DNA of 16,461 nucleotides from Caldithrix sp. (GTDB lineage Bacteria; KSB1; UBA2214; DYKH01): positions 1-16,461 of the forward strand of contig DYKH01000118.1 in the NCBI GenBank assembly GCA_020722685.1, read 5' to 3'. Position numbers and translations under genes: made by a program. The number at the start of each line of letters is the position of its first letter. Position 1 is the stretch's first letter. Positions 1 through 7,869 of the stretch are shown piece after piece. The notes beneath the pieces are model-generated. The model did not search any database, was not told where the DNA came from, and worked only from the letters and a program-made list of their open reading frames with translations.

Positions 1-109
1 AGGTGGGCAAATTTTCGAACGCGGCACGCGCGCGACTTCCGGAGTGTCCGGCGGAAGAGTAGTGATTCTAGAGAAGCTAAAGTTATTGTGCGTCAAAGCT
101 TGTAGAATG
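1..109. other. Left-edge sequence, possible gene tail
   Basis: All three forward frames are open from the edge for some distance: they stop near 62, 105 and 133. Any of them could be the 3' end of a gene that begins outside the window, and I cannot choose between them. The rest of the stretch up to 397 shows no convincing gene. The forward frame of the band-7 gene is open from 185, but the part before 398 does not look like protein of that family. Confidence 0.2.
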
Positions 110-132
110 ATTACTGCTCTCAACCTTGTGTA
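110..132 (+). repeat. Degenerate copy of a short dispersed repeat
   Basis: This stretch matches the reverse complement of 1378-1400 at 18 of 23 positions: the blocks TTACTGC and AACCTTGTGTA are identical and a 4-base centre differs. The two copies are in opposite orientation and bracket the band-7 gene. A further partial copy (ACGAACCTTGT) is at 1292-1302. Function is unknown. Confidence 0.55.
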
Positions 133-397
133 AAGCAGCACCTTAACAAGAACGTAGCTTTCCAAAGCCTCATGCCTTGTTCAGATGAGCGATGGTTGCA
201 AAATATACTCCTTGGGTATACTCCTCGGGCCTTATGCCGTTGAGAATCCGAGGAATATTTTTTCGATCCGCGATTCGCGAGTGAAGGGCTGTGTGAAAGC
301 AATCTTTGAATCCGCGTATGCGCACAATATTCTTTCCTTTATTTTATTTATCATTATCTTCAGGGATGTTGATTATGTTTTACACGGAGGCAACGCC

Positions 398-1273
398 ATG
401 ACATATGGCATTTTAGTCATTATCGCAGTTGTGATTCTTTTCTTTTTATGTGGCGTACGAATTGTGAGACCGACGCACCGCGGGCTTATCGAGGTATTCG
501 GTAAATACCATGGATTCGCTGAACCGGGCTTCCATTGGATTTTGCCAGTAGTGGCAAAGATGTACCGCGTGAACACTACTGAACAGATGGTCAATGCTGA
601 GCCTCAGGAGATCATTACGAACGACAACCTCAACGCGCAGGTAGATGCTCAGGTCTATTTCCGCGTTCTCCCCGACGAGAAGAGTGTCAAGGCATCTCAA
701 TACAATGTTAACAACTACCAGCTGCAGATCGTGAGCCTCGCGCGTACAACGCTTAGAAACATCATCGGTACGATGACGCTCAAGAGCGCAAACAGCGAAC
801 GCTCGAAGATCAACACAGAGCTTCTCCTCACCCTTCTCAAAGAGACAGAAAACTGGGGTATTTCGGTTGTCCGCACGGAGCTGAAGGAAATCGATCCACC
901 TAAGGATGTCCAGGAGACCATGAATAAGGTTGTAAAGGCTGAGAACGAGAAGATCGCCGCGGTCGACTTTGCCACCGCGGCCGAAACCACCGCAGATGGC
1001 CAGAAGCGCGCAGAGATCAAGAAAGCCGAGGGCATCAAGCAAGCCGAAATTCTCAAGGCCGAAGGCGAGGCCCAGGCGATCAAGCTCGTCAACGAGGCTG
1101 CGGACAAGTATTTTGTGGGGAACGCGCAGCTCCTCAGACGCCTCCAGACCGTCGAAGAAGCCCTTCGAAACAACGCAAAGATCGTCCTCCCCGCCGACCG
1201 CGAACTTGTCAACGTTATTGGGGACATGGCGGGTGTGGTTCCGCTTAGCCGTAAAGCCGAAGGTTCAGCGTAG
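398..1273 (+). CDS. SPFH/band-7 domain membrane protein
   Basis: This is a 291-residue stomatin/prohibitin-like protein. An N-terminal transmembrane segment (about residues 2-20) is followed directly by the typical arginine-rich junction and the motif RGLIEVFGKY. The SPFH domain runs to about residue 175 and includes the ELKEIDPPKDVQETM stretch seen in stomatin-like proteins. An Ala/Glu/Lys-rich coiled coil (about 180-235) follows, as in oligomerising family members. Such proteins form membrane-bound scaffolds that organise microdomains or protect membrane enzymes and proteases; a specific partner cannot be seen here, since no NfeD-like gene is adjacent. I chose ATG 398 because it has GGAGG eight bases upstream and starts just before the membrane segment; the open frame reaches back to 185 but without family similarity. 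The gene stands alone and converges with the sugar operon. The fold assignment is secure, the role is not. Confidence 0.93.
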   Translation: MTYGILVIIAVVILFFLCGVRIVRPTHRGLIEVFGKYHGFAEPGFHWILPVVAKMYRVNTTEQMVNAEPQEIITNDNLNAQVDAQVYFRVLPDEKSVKASQYNVNNYQLQIVSLARTTLRNIIGTMTLKSANSERSKINTELLLTLLKETENWGISVVRTELKEIDPPKDVQETMNKVVKAENEKIAAVDFATAAETTADGQKRAEIKKAEGIKQAEILKAEGEAQAIKLVNEAADKYFVGNAQLLRRLQTVEEALRNNAKIVLPADRELVNVIGDMAGVVPLSRKAEGSA

Positions 1274-1291
1274 AACGGCGATACTAATGCT

Positions 1292-1302
1292 ACGAACCTT
1301 GT
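1292..1302 (+). repeat. Partial inverted copy of dispersed repeat
   Basis: ACGAACCTTGT is the exact reverse complement of ACAAGGTTCGT at 1381-1391. Together they could form an 11-bp stem with a long loop between the convergent band-7 and oxidoreductase genes. The loop is too long for a classical terminator and no T-run follows, so a termination role is only a possibility. Confidence 0.45.
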
Positions 1303-1377
1303 ATATTAAACAGCCAGAGTTAGGAAAGGAAAATTACTGTACGGCATAAAGCGGAATTGAAGCACCTCGCCGATCCA

Positions 1378-1418
1378 TACACAAGGTTCGTTGCAGTAAG
1401 CAAGGTTCGTTGCAGTAA
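1378..1418 (-). repeat. Tandem pair of an 18-bp repeat between convergent genes
   Basis: The 18-base unit CAAGGTTCGTTGCAGTAA occurs twice without change at 1382-1399 and 1401-1418, separated by a single G. It lies directly after the stop codon of the oxidoreductase gene, at the end of the long sugar operon. A degenerate copy in the opposite orientation is at 110-132. This looks like a dispersed intergenic repeat family of the REP or MITE-remnant kind, but no such family was recognised. Confidence 0.75.
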
Positions 1419-1423
1419 TGAAG

Positions 1424-2509
1424 TTATACACGCACCCAGCCGCCTGTCTGATTGCTCTGGATCGCGGCCTCGACAATACGTACATTCATATGCCCCTCTT
1501 CAAAATTAGCATAGAGCGGAACCTCGCCGAACAAGATAGACCGATAGAAATTGTCGATCATGCTCTGCTGCGCGGAGGAAATTGTTTCTATCGACGTGTC
1601 GGGAACATTAGCCGCTCCTTGTTCGGTGTTTGAAATGATACCCTGTCCATTCAATATCTGCGAAGGTTCGCCGCGTCTTTCGATGATTGCGATGCCCGGA
1701 TTCTCCTTCGACCAGCGCAGGGACGCATTACTCCCATCGATCTCGAAGCTAAGGCCACTTTTTCGCCCCGCGCTGACCTGTGACAAGGTGAGAGCGCCGT
1801 GTGCACCGCCTTCGAACCGGAGCAATGCACTCGCGAAGTCTTCAGTATCGACGGATTTCCCCCTCCTGTTCGGAATAAATGTAGCGAAATCGGCAACAAT
1901 GCCGGCGATGTGCTGCCCTAGAATATACTGGGCCATATCGATCCAATGGGATCCGATATCGGCAAACGCGCGTGAAGGGCCAGCGAATCTCGAGTCGATC
2001 CGCCAATCATAATCGTTCTCTGAGAGTAACCAATCCTGCAGAAAGGTGCCGAACACCGCATACACTCCGCCCAGCTCGCCATCGGCAATCAGGGCGCGAA
2101 TCCGCGGAATGACTGAGTAATATCTATAGACAAAATTGATTGCTGTTTTGATTTTCCTTGTCTGCGCACGCTCGACAAGATCAGCCGATTGCGCCGAATT
2201 TACCGTGAGCGGTTTCTCCGAAAGGACATGACAGCCCGCTTCGATACAATCCTTATTGATCTCATAATGAAGGAAGTTGGGAGTGCAGTTGTGTACAACA
2301 TCGATATTGCAACCCGACAACATCGCACGATAATCGGTAAAATGAGACGGTATCTGATATTTCGAACATATTTTCTGCCCTTTCGCTTCGTCCCGCGTAG
2401 CGATAGCCACAATTTCCACATAGCCGGATGCTTCAATCGCCTTGATAGCCTCAATCTGGGCGAGACCAATCTTTCCTGCTCCGATGAGCCCTATGCGTAG
2501 TTTTTTCAT
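1424..2509 (-). CDS. Gfo/Idh/MocA family oxidoreductase
   Basis: This 361-residue protein belongs to the NAD(P)-dependent sugar dehydrogenase family typified by glucose-fructose oxidoreductase and inositol 2-dehydrogenase. The Rossmann motif GLIGAGKIG is at about residues 7-15. The signature EKPLTVN, whose lysine is usually catalytic, is at about residues 98-104. The C-terminal half carries the GSHWIDMAQYIL segment that places a substrate-binding histidine in this family. Length is normal. It is the last gene of the operon; its ATG overlaps the stop of the cupin gene by four bases (ATGA), so translation is probably coupled. Within the operon it most likely oxidises or reduces the imported sugar or a derivative before the transketolase step. 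The exact substrate cannot be read from the sequence. Confidence 0.9.
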   Translation of the reverse strand: MKKLRIGLIGAGKIGLAQIEAIKAIEASGYVEIVAIATRDEAKGQKICSKYQIPSHFTDYRAMLSGCNIDVVHNCTPNFLHYEINKDCIEAGCHVLSEKPLTVNSAQSADLVERAQTRKIKTAINFVYRYYSVIPRIRALIADGELGGVYAVFGTFLQDWLLSENDYDWRIDSRFAGPSRAFADIGSHWIDMAQYILGQHIAGIVADFATFIPNRRGKSVDTEDFASALLRFEGGAHGALTLSQVSAGRKSGLSFEIDGSNASLRWSKENPGIAIIERRGEPSQILNGQGIISNTEQGAANVPDTSIETISSAQQSMIDNFYRSILFGEVPLYANFEEGHMNVRIVEAAIQSNQTGGWVRV

Positions 2510-2940
2510 GCATTCTTCTGTAATGAAAGTATTATTTCTCTTATTGCCTTGATCTGTGTTTGCGAGAGATTGAACACATCGCTATTGTGCGGCCCCGTCG
2601 CCGCAGCTTCAACAAGAATGAGTTTTGTGCCCGGCTTTGTTACGGTGGTGTGCCACAACCCACGCGGAATATTGTAGACCCTGCCCCGCTCCATAGAAAG
2701 CGCCCGAAACTCTAGAGCCGCCGAGGGGACATGGGAAGAAATTTCATCTGCATAGAGCAGCACACATTCGCCCTCCAGCAGCACGAATAATTCGTCGGTT
2801 CCATTGTGGCGCTCTACACAATCGATATTCTCGAGAGCATTTGCAGGCTTGTAATTTTTAATTCCAATCATCCAATCGCCGTTCTCATAGACGCGGCTGA
2901 GTCCCTGACCGTTGAACTCATATTGCAACACTTCGTTCAT
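2506..2940 (-). CDS. Small cupin-fold protein
   Basis: This 144-residue protein has a single cupin-like beta-barrel pattern. The first motif is around HNGTDELFVLLEGECVLLY (about residues 43-61) and the second is around the GLWHTTVTKPGTKLILVE stretch (about 97-115). It lacks the full set of metal-binding histidines of classical cupins: H43 and H101 are candidates, and E48 is in the right region. It resembles the ureidoglycolate-lyase-like or sugar-isomerase-like small cupins often found in sugar catabolic operons. AAGGGAAG lies just before the ATG. It sits between the transketolase C subunit (48-base gap) and the oxidoreductase (4-base overlap), so a role in the same pathway, for example isomerising or epimerising a sugar intermediate, is an inference only. 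Confidence 0.7.
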   Translation of the reverse strand: MNEVLQYEFNGQGLSRVYENGDWMIGIKNYKPANALENIDCVERHNGTDELFVLLEGECVLLYADEISSHVPSAALEFRALSMERGRVYNIPRGLWHTTVTKPGTKLILVEAAATGPHNSDVFNLSQTQIKAIREIILSLQKNA

Positions 2941-2988
2941 GGTTCTTCCCTTAAAACAATTGATATCGGAATTGTACGGCGAGCTGAT

Positions 2989-3921
2989 TCATTGCAACAG
3001 CGCAATGCAGGTGCGTTCGATATTTTCCGCAGTCAGCCCATAAGCCTTGAAGAGATCTGCAGGCTTGCCCGATCTTCCAAATACATCCTGTATGCCAATG
3101 CGCGCAAATTTGGCGCTCGACCGCCCTGCGAGAACCTCCGCAACCGCCGAACCAAGACCCCCTATCACTGAGTGCTCCTCCGCGGTCACTATGGCTTTGC
3201 AGCGCTGCGCCATATCCAGAATCACATCTGAATCGATCGGCTTTATCGTGTGCATATTGACCACTGCTGCATGGATGTCTTTCTGCGAGAGAGAATCGGC
3301 GGCTTTGAGCGCATCCCTGACCATAAGACCCGCCGCGATGATGCAGACATCGGAGCCTTCGCGCATGATATTTGCTTTGCCCGAGACAAAGGGCGTCGCT
3401 TCCGAAGTAATTACATCGACAACCGGCCGTGCGACGCGAATATACACAGGCCCCTCCATGGACGCGGCCGCAAATACTGCCTTCTTCGTTTCAACAGGAT
3501 CACAGGGCACAAAGATCGTCATGCCGGGCAATACCCGCATGAGCGCGATATCTTCAATACTTTGATGGCTCGCTCCATCTTCGCCCACGGACAACCCCGA
3601 GTGGGAAAGGCCAAACTTAACATTCGCCATTGGATACGCGATCGAATTACGTATCTGTTCATATGCCCGTCCTGCGCCAAAAAGCGCAAATGTGCTCACA
3701 AAAGGCACAAACCCCGAGTGCGCAAAGCCGGCGGCGGCCCCCACCATATTGGCCTCCGCAAGACCAAAATTGAAAAATCGATCGGGATATTTGGATGCGA
3801 AAATATTGGTCATTGTTGCGTGCGAAAGATCCGCGTCCAGTACGACCACCTTGTCGTTTGTCGATCCCAGTTCAGCGAGCGCCTCGCCATACGCAACTCT
3901 TAGTGATTTACTCTCAGCCAT
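2989..3921 (-). CDS. Transketolase, C-terminal subunit
   Basis: This 310-residue protein equals the pyrimidine-binding and C-terminal domains of transketolase. The segment around FNFGLAEANMVGAAAGFA (about residues 50-67) carries the glutamate expected to activate the thiamine diphosphate ring. HSGLSVGEDGASHQSIEDIA (about 107-126) is the strongly conserved loop of this domain. The C-terminal transketolase fold follows, including AEEHSVIGGLGSAVAEVL. It must pair with the N-terminal subunit encoded directly upstream, with which its start overlaps by eight bases. Split transketolases of this type are known from general pentose metabolism and from specialised pathways such as apulose 4-phosphate and 6-deoxy-6-sulfofructose breakdown. 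The placement behind a sugar importer suggests a dedicated catabolic enzyme, not the housekeeping one. Confidence 0.93.
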   Translation of the reverse strand: MAESKSLRVAYGEALAELGSTNDKVVVLDADLSHATMTNIFASKYPDRFFNFGLAEANMVGAAAGFAHSGFVPFVSTFALFGAGRAYEQIRNSIAYPMANVKFGLSHSGLSVGEDGASHQSIEDIALMRVLPGMTIFVPCDPVETKKAVFAAASMEGPVYIRVARPVVDVITSEATPFVSGKANIMREGSDVCIIAAGLMVRDALKAADSLSQKDIHAAVVNMHTIKPIDSDVILDMAQRCKAIVTAEEHSVIGGLGSAVAEVLAGRSSAKFARIGIQDVFGRSGKPADLFKAYGLTAENIERTCIALLQ

Positions 3922-4732
3922 GATATGGTCCCTTCAACTCTTCAATTGCTTTAGAATATTCTTCTGCATTCATGGGTTTGCCATGCCAGCCAGCATTATT
4001 TTCCATAAAAGAAATACCGCGCCCTTTCACCGTCTCCGCTAGAACAAAGAGTGGTTTACCCTCCGGCACATCAGATATCGCCTTTGCGATTTCATCGATG
4101 TCGTGGCCATTCACTTTTCTGCATTCAAACCCAAATGCCTCGAATTTCCCCATTATATTGCCCAGCGACATGACTTGATCGTTTGAGCCGTCGATCTGCA
4201 AGCCATTGTGATCGAGGATAAATACGAGGTTATCCAGCCTATAATGGGCTGCGGACATGGCGGCCTCCCACACCATTCCTTCTTGAATTTCTCCATCTCC
4301 TAGCACGGTGTACACTTTGTAAGAAGCCTTTTTGAGGCGTGCAGCCAAAGCGAGGCCCACCGCGACCGAAGCTCCCTGACCGAGCGAGCCCGTTGACACA
4401 TCGACCCCGGGTGTCTTGCGCATGTCCGGATGGCCTTGCAGATGGCTGTCAATCTGCCGCAAATGCCAGAGATCCTCACGGGGAAAATATCCTTTATCGG
4501 CGAGAATTGCATAGAGCGCTGGACAGCCATGACCCTTTGAGAGCACAATTTGGTCACGCATATCCCATCTAGGATTTTTTGCATCAACATTCGCGACTTT
4601 GTAGTAAAGGGCCATGAGGATTTCAAGGCATGAGAGCGACCCCCCAGGGTGTCCGGACTGGCAACGATAGAGCATTTCAATGATGTCCATCCTCAAAGCG
4701 TTCGATTTCTCAAGAAGCGTACGAGTATCCAT
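3914..4732 (-). CDS. Transketolase, N-terminal subunit
   Basis: This 272-residue protein is the thiamine-diphosphate-binding half of a two-subunit transketolase. Visible signatures are SGHPGGSLS (about residues 25-33), the SKGHG loop (about 68-72), STGSLGQGASVAVGLALA (about 112-129), and the diphosphate/Mg motif GDGEIQEG followed at the usual distance by the DHNGLQIDG segment. The open frame continues upstream to 4861, but that part lies inside the permease gene. ATG 4732 has AAGGA at good spacing and gives the expected N-terminus. It follows the malG-type permease after 14 bases and overlaps the C-terminal subunit gene by eight bases, so the two halves are probably made in equal amounts. The substrate is unknown; no kinase or aldolase is encoded nearby. 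Confidence 0.94.
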   Translation of the reverse strand: MDTRTLLEKSNALRMDIIEMLYRCQSGHPGGSLSCLEILMALYYKVANVDAKNPRWDMRDQIVLSKGHGCPALYAILADKGYFPREDLWHLRQIDSHLQGHPDMRKTPGVDVSTGSLGQGASVAVGLALAARLKKASYKVYTVLGDGEIQEGMVWEAAMSAAHYRLDNLVFILDHNGLQIDGSNDQVMSLGNIMGKFEAFGFECRKVNGHDIDEIAKAISDVPEGKPLFVLAETVKGRGISFMENNAGWHGKPMNAEEYSKAIEELKGPYHG

Positions 4733-4746
4733 TTGAGTTATCCTTT

Positions 4747-5616
4747 TTATCCTTTCACCGCGCCTGCGGTAAGGCCTTCTACAAGTCTTCTCTGAGCAAA
4801 GAAAAACATTATGCAAACAGGAATTATCGTTACAATTCCTCCGGCTGTCAGCATACCCCACTCGACTCCTAATTGGCCTATGAAATTTTTCAACGCCACG
4901 GGAATTGTGCGATTGGCTTCATTGGTGAACATCACCGCAAAAGTGTATTCATTCCAGGCTGTCATGAAGACATAGGCGCCCGTCGCCACAACGCAGGGTA
5001 TCAGCATCGGCAGGATGATTTTCATGAACGCTTGGACTCGATTCGCCCCATCCACCATCGCCGCTTCTTCGAGCGATTTCGGTAGATCATTTAAATACCC
5101 ATTGAGAAGCCAAATCGAGAATGGAATGGTGAATGTGGTATATGAGAGGATGAGTGCAGAGGGAGTATAGAGAATTCCAATTTTCCGCATGATCGCAAAC
5201 AGCGGAATGAGCAGCAAGACTGTGGGGAACATATTGTTTGTAAGAAACATGGTCATGAAAAATTTTCGCCCTTTAAACTGGAAGCGCGAAAATGCATATG
5301 CCGCGAGAAGAGATACTGTCAGAGAAACCACCGTCGTGAGCGATGCAACCAAGAGACTGTTGAGCATTGGCCTTATGAAATTGAATTCGGCGAACAGCTT
5401 CCTGTATGAAGCGAAGGTAGGCGCCGATGGCCAGTAGGTGACCATGCTGCTGTACAGCTCTTTTTGAGGTTTTATCGAGGTCACGAAGGTCCAATAAAAC
5501 GGAAATAGCAAAAAAACAAGCATTGCTGCCAGCAGTATGTAGCCAGGCAAAGCCCGCATGAAGCGTTTTGTCCGGCGAAATCTTCGCCCGCTGCGCTGTG
5601 TCTGCGGGGCCATCAC
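4747..5616 (-). CDS. Carbohydrate ABC transporter permease (MalG type)
   Basis: This is a 289-residue inner-membrane permease of the CUT1 sugar importer family. It has an Arg/Lys-rich cytoplasmic start, a first membrane helix at about residues 25-45, and the periplasmic TSIKPQKELY segment common in MalG-like subunits. The EAA loop that contacts the ATPase is EEAAMVDGANRVQAFMKIILP-like, at about residues 190-210. The GTG at 5616 is seven bases from AGGAGG and overlaps the TGA of the upstream permease; an ATG one codon later is an alternative. It forms a heterodimer with the MalF-type protein encoded next to it. The ATPase is not in the operon, so a shared MsmK/UgpC-type ATPase elsewhere must be used. 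Confidence 0.95.
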   Translation of the reverse strand: MMAPQTQRSGRRFRRTKRFMRALPGYILLAAMLVFLLFPFYWTFVTSIKPQKELYSSMVTYWPSAPTFASYRKLFAEFNFIRPMLNSLLVASLTTVVSLTVSLLAAYAFSRFQFKGRKFFMTMFLTNNMFPTVLLLIPLFAIMRKIGILYTPSALILSYTTFTIPFSIWLLNGYLNDLPKSLEEAAMVDGANRVQAFMKIILPMLIPCVVATGAYVFMTAWNEYTFAVMFTNEANRTIPVALKNFIGQLGVEWGMLTAGGIVTIIPVCIMFFFAQRRLVEGLTAGAVKG

Positions 5617-6497
5617 TCCGATTCCTCCTGCGACCCAAAAAGTGTCTTTAAATATGGCACGGCTACGACGGCAAGCAAGAGAGCGAGCAAGATCGCCATG
5701 GTGGATGCGTATCCGAGATTGAGCGTATTCCCCTTATTGAAAACATAGACGCTAAGCGTTTGCGTCGCGTAGGCTGGCCCTCCCTCAGTCAGGTTGAAGA
5801 TAACATCGACTGAGTTAGCAACCCAGATGATCCTCAACAGAGTAGTGACAAAGATCGTATTCCTCAACGAAGGTACGGTGATTAAAAAAAAACGCTGGAA
5901 GGCATTGGCGCCATCTACATTGGCAGCATCGTACAGCTCTTCGGGAATCCCCTGGAGCCCTGCGAGCAGCATCAGCGCGAAAAACGGAATCCCTTGCCAC
6001 ACAATCGTCAAAATAACCATAGGGAATGCTGTCGACTGCTGCGCCAAGAAAGGGATATTGTTTTTTACCAGGCCGAGACGCATGAGCACATCATTGAGGA
6101 CACCATAATTGCCGTCATAAATCCATCGCCACATCAAACCGATCAGCACACCCGGCGTCACCCAGGGGATAAGGCTGATCGATCGGATTACTCCTCGCCC
6201 CCAGAATTTTTTATTCAGAAGAAGCGCCAGCATGAAACCGAACACAAATTGCAGGCTAACCCCTACCCCTACCCAGATGACCGTTTTCAGAAGCGCTTGC
6301 CAGAAAAGCGGATCCTGGACGGCGGACAGATAGTTCGCCAAGCCGGTAAAATGTATCTGACTGGGTCTGCGGAGATCATAGCTCTGAAAACTCATGAAAA
6401 TCGCATTCAATACCGGGAAAAAGACAACCGCGAGGATAGTGATCAGCGCGGGAGCAATTAGTAGATATGGCCATGGAGTAATCTTATTCTTGCGCAT
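5613..6497 (-). CDS. Carbohydrate ABC transporter permease (MalF type)
   Basis: This 294-residue polytopic membrane protein is the first permease of the CUT1 importer. The N-terminal helix (about residues 9-30) leads into the FMSFQSYDLR motif usual for UgpA/MalF-like subunits. The EAA loop is EELYDAANVDGANAFQRFF, at about residues 200-218. ATG 6497 is preferred: it has AAGG upstream and gives the standard MRKNKITPWPYLLIAPAL start, whereas the 13-codon extension to 6536 runs into a strong intercistronic hairpin. It is separated from the binding-protein gene by 69 bases and overlaps the MalG-type gene. With that partner and the binding protein it imports an unidentified sugar or oligosaccharide. 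Confidence 0.95.
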   Translation of the reverse strand: MRKNKITPWPYLLIAPALITILAVVFFPVLNAIFMSFQSYDLRRPSQIHFTGLANYLSAVQDPLFWQALLKTVIWVGVGVSLQFVFGFMLALLLNKKFWGRGVIRSISLIPWVTPGVLIGLMWRWIYDGNYGVLNDVLMRLGLVKNNIPFLAQQSTAFPMVILTIVWQGIPFFALMLLAGLQGIPEELYDAANVDGANAFQRFFLITVPSLRNTIFVTTLLRIIWVANSVDVIFNLTEGGPAYATQTLSVYVFNKGNTLNLGYASTMAILLALLLAVVAVPYLKTLFGSQEESE

Positions 6498-6513
6498 CTC
6501 GTCGCCTTTCAGC

Positions 6514-6547
6514 CTCTGCGAGCGGCACAGCTGCACCGCTCACAGAG
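6514..6547 (-). other. Strong intercistronic hairpin after the binding-protein gene
   Basis: In the minus-strand RNA, CTCTG pairs with CAGAG, then one U-G wobble, then GAGCGG pairs with CCGCTC, around a 10-base loop (6526-6535). No T-run follows, so it is not a typical intrinsic terminator. Its position between the solute-binding protein and the permeases fits an mRNA-stabilising or processing element that lets the binding protein be made in excess, as is known for the malE-malF gap in E. coli. Confidence 0.75.
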
Positions 6548-6566
6548 ATTGATTCAGGTTACCGGC

Positions 6567-7805
6567 TTATTTGCCCCACAACCCGATCTGGAGTTGCCTC
6601 ATCGCCTCGGCAGCTGAAAGCTTTCCACCGAGCGCCGCTGCCACCGTATTAGGCCATATGGTACTGATCCATTCGGTTGTCGTGTCGAGGATCGGAAGAA
6701 TGCCCGCATACGGAGCGCCCTCGATGGACACCTTCATGAATCTGTTGTTCTGGAAGAAAGGTAGCTGCTGTACATTTTTGCTGACGGGAACATTTCCCGT
6801 TGCAACACACCAGTCTTCCTGCCCCTTGCCGGTCGCGAGGTATGCCAGCCACTCGAAGGCCGCATCTTTATTCTTCGACGATTTAAGGATGATGTTTTCG
6901 GTGTCGCCCATCGAAGTCCACCGGCCAACACCACCGGGGAATGCAAAGGCGTCGACATCAGCGCCAAATGTATTGACCATGCCGATCGATGATCCTATGT
7001 GATGGATGGTCATGGCTGTCTTTCCTGATTTGAAGTTAGCGATTATTTCGTTGAACCCGTCCATGGGAGCGGTTGGAGGAGTATAGCCATACTTATAGAG
7101 ATCGATAAAATCCTGCATCCCCTGTATTGCTTCCGGCGACGTCATGTTTTCGAAACTGCCACCGCAAGCATAAATAAAGCTTCCCCATGGCTCCTGCCCG
7201 CCCTTGGCGCCGCGCATGCCAAAACCATAGACATCGATCTTGCCGTCGCCATTGGTATCCATCGTAAGTTTCTTGCAAGCTTCAAGGAATTCTGCATATG
7301 TCTTGGGAACCGTCACTCCCGCCTTTTTGAAGAGCGATGGTCGATAATAGACATAGAGCACCTGCGTATTCCACGGCATAACATAGACGCTTTGAGTTCC
7401 GCTTGCTTTCCTCATAGTGTCATAGAGACTCTCGTCGATCTTGTCTCTATCCTTCCACTTGGCGAGATATTCATCCAGATTGACGAGAAGGTTGTTCGCG
7501 GTAAAAAGCGGCGTAGAGGTAAGCTTGAAGGAGGATGTATCAGGACCTCCGCCACCCATTACCGCGCGGAATAGCGTCTCGCTATACGCACCGCCGTCCC
7601 AGGGGTACTCTTGTGCCACGACTTTGATACCTTTGCCATTGGTCGCGTTGAAATCGGCGGCAATCTTTTGCATCTGAGCAGAGTAGCTGGGGTTATCCGC
7701 CCAATACCAGTGAACAATCGTCACCGGTTTTGGCTGCGCGGCAACGGCAATCGTCGCCGCCAGGCCCAAAATCGCCATGAAAGCAAACAACAGTTTTCGG
7801 TTCAT
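6567..7805 (-). CDS. Extracellular sugar-binding protein of ABC importer
   Basis: This 412-residue family-1 solute-binding protein captures the sugar outside the inner membrane and delivers it to the two permeases. The first 23 or so residues form a signal peptide (MNRKLLFAF, then a hydrophobic stretch ending AVAA before QPKP). There is no lipobox cysteine, so it should be a soluble periplasmic protein. The mature part starts with VTIVHWYWADNPSY, a common beginning for this fold, and contains the GKTAMTIHH-type hinge segment at about residues 260-268. ATG 7805 has AAGGAGG at good distance; the longer frame to 7901 overlaps gntR. It follows gntR after 64 bases that contain a hairpin. The ligand cannot be predicted, although the linked transketolase argues for a monosaccharide or glycoside entering pentose-type metabolism. 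Confidence 0.94.
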   Translation of the reverse strand: MNRKLLFAFMAILGLAATIAVAAQPKPVTIVHWYWADNPSYSAQMQKIAADFNATNGKGIKVVAQEYPWDGGAYSETLFRAVMGGGGPDTSSFKLTSTPLFTANNLLVNLDEYLAKWKDRDKIDESLYDTMRKASGTQSVYVMPWNTQVLYVYYRPSLFKKAGVTVPKTYAEFLEACKKLTMDTNGDGKIDVYGFGMRGAKGGQEPWGSFIYACGGSFENMTSPEAIQGMQDFIDLYKYGYTPPTAPMDGFNEIIANFKSGKTAMTIHHIGSSIGMVNTFGADVDAFAFPGGVGRWTSMGDTENIILKSSKNKDAAFEWLAYLATGKGQEDWCVATGNVPVSKNVQQLPFFQNNRFMKVSIEGAPYAGILPILDTTTEWISTIWPNTVAAALGGKLSAAEAMRQLQIGLWGK

Positions 7806-7832
7806 ACCATCTGCCTCCTTGTAAAAATTTCC

Positions 7833-7869
7833 ATATCTGAAATCCGCAGATTCCGCTGCGTGCAGATAT
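7833..7869 (-). terminator. Hairpin with weak T-run between gntR and binding-protein gene
   Basis: The minus-strand RNA right after the gntR stop can fold into a nested stem: ATATCTG with CAGATAT outside and CGCAG with CTGCG around a 6-base loop (7850-7855). Four or five bases later comes TTTTT. The spacing and short T-run suggest a leaky attenuator or an RNA-processing site that sets regulator and binding-protein levels apart; a full stop of transcription is unlikely because the downstream genes have no other visible promoter. Confidence 0.5.

Noticed and set aside
185..397. N-terminal extension of the band-7 frame
   Set aside because: The added 71 residues have no family similarity; ATG 398 has GGAGG and leads directly into the membrane segment.
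446..1227. Two long antisense frames under the band-7 gene
   Set aside because: They are reading-frame shadows of a GC-rich coding sequence and show Arg/Ser/Leu-biased composition without domains.
1292..1391. Bidirectional intrinsic terminator between convergent genes
   Set aside because: The 11-bp arms are almost 80 bases apart and no T-run follows on either strand; I kept it only as a repeat.
3250..3903. 217-codon + strand frame within the transketolase C-subunit gene
   Set aside because: It is fully covered by a well-supported gene on the other strand and reads as His/Arg/Cys-rich nonsense.
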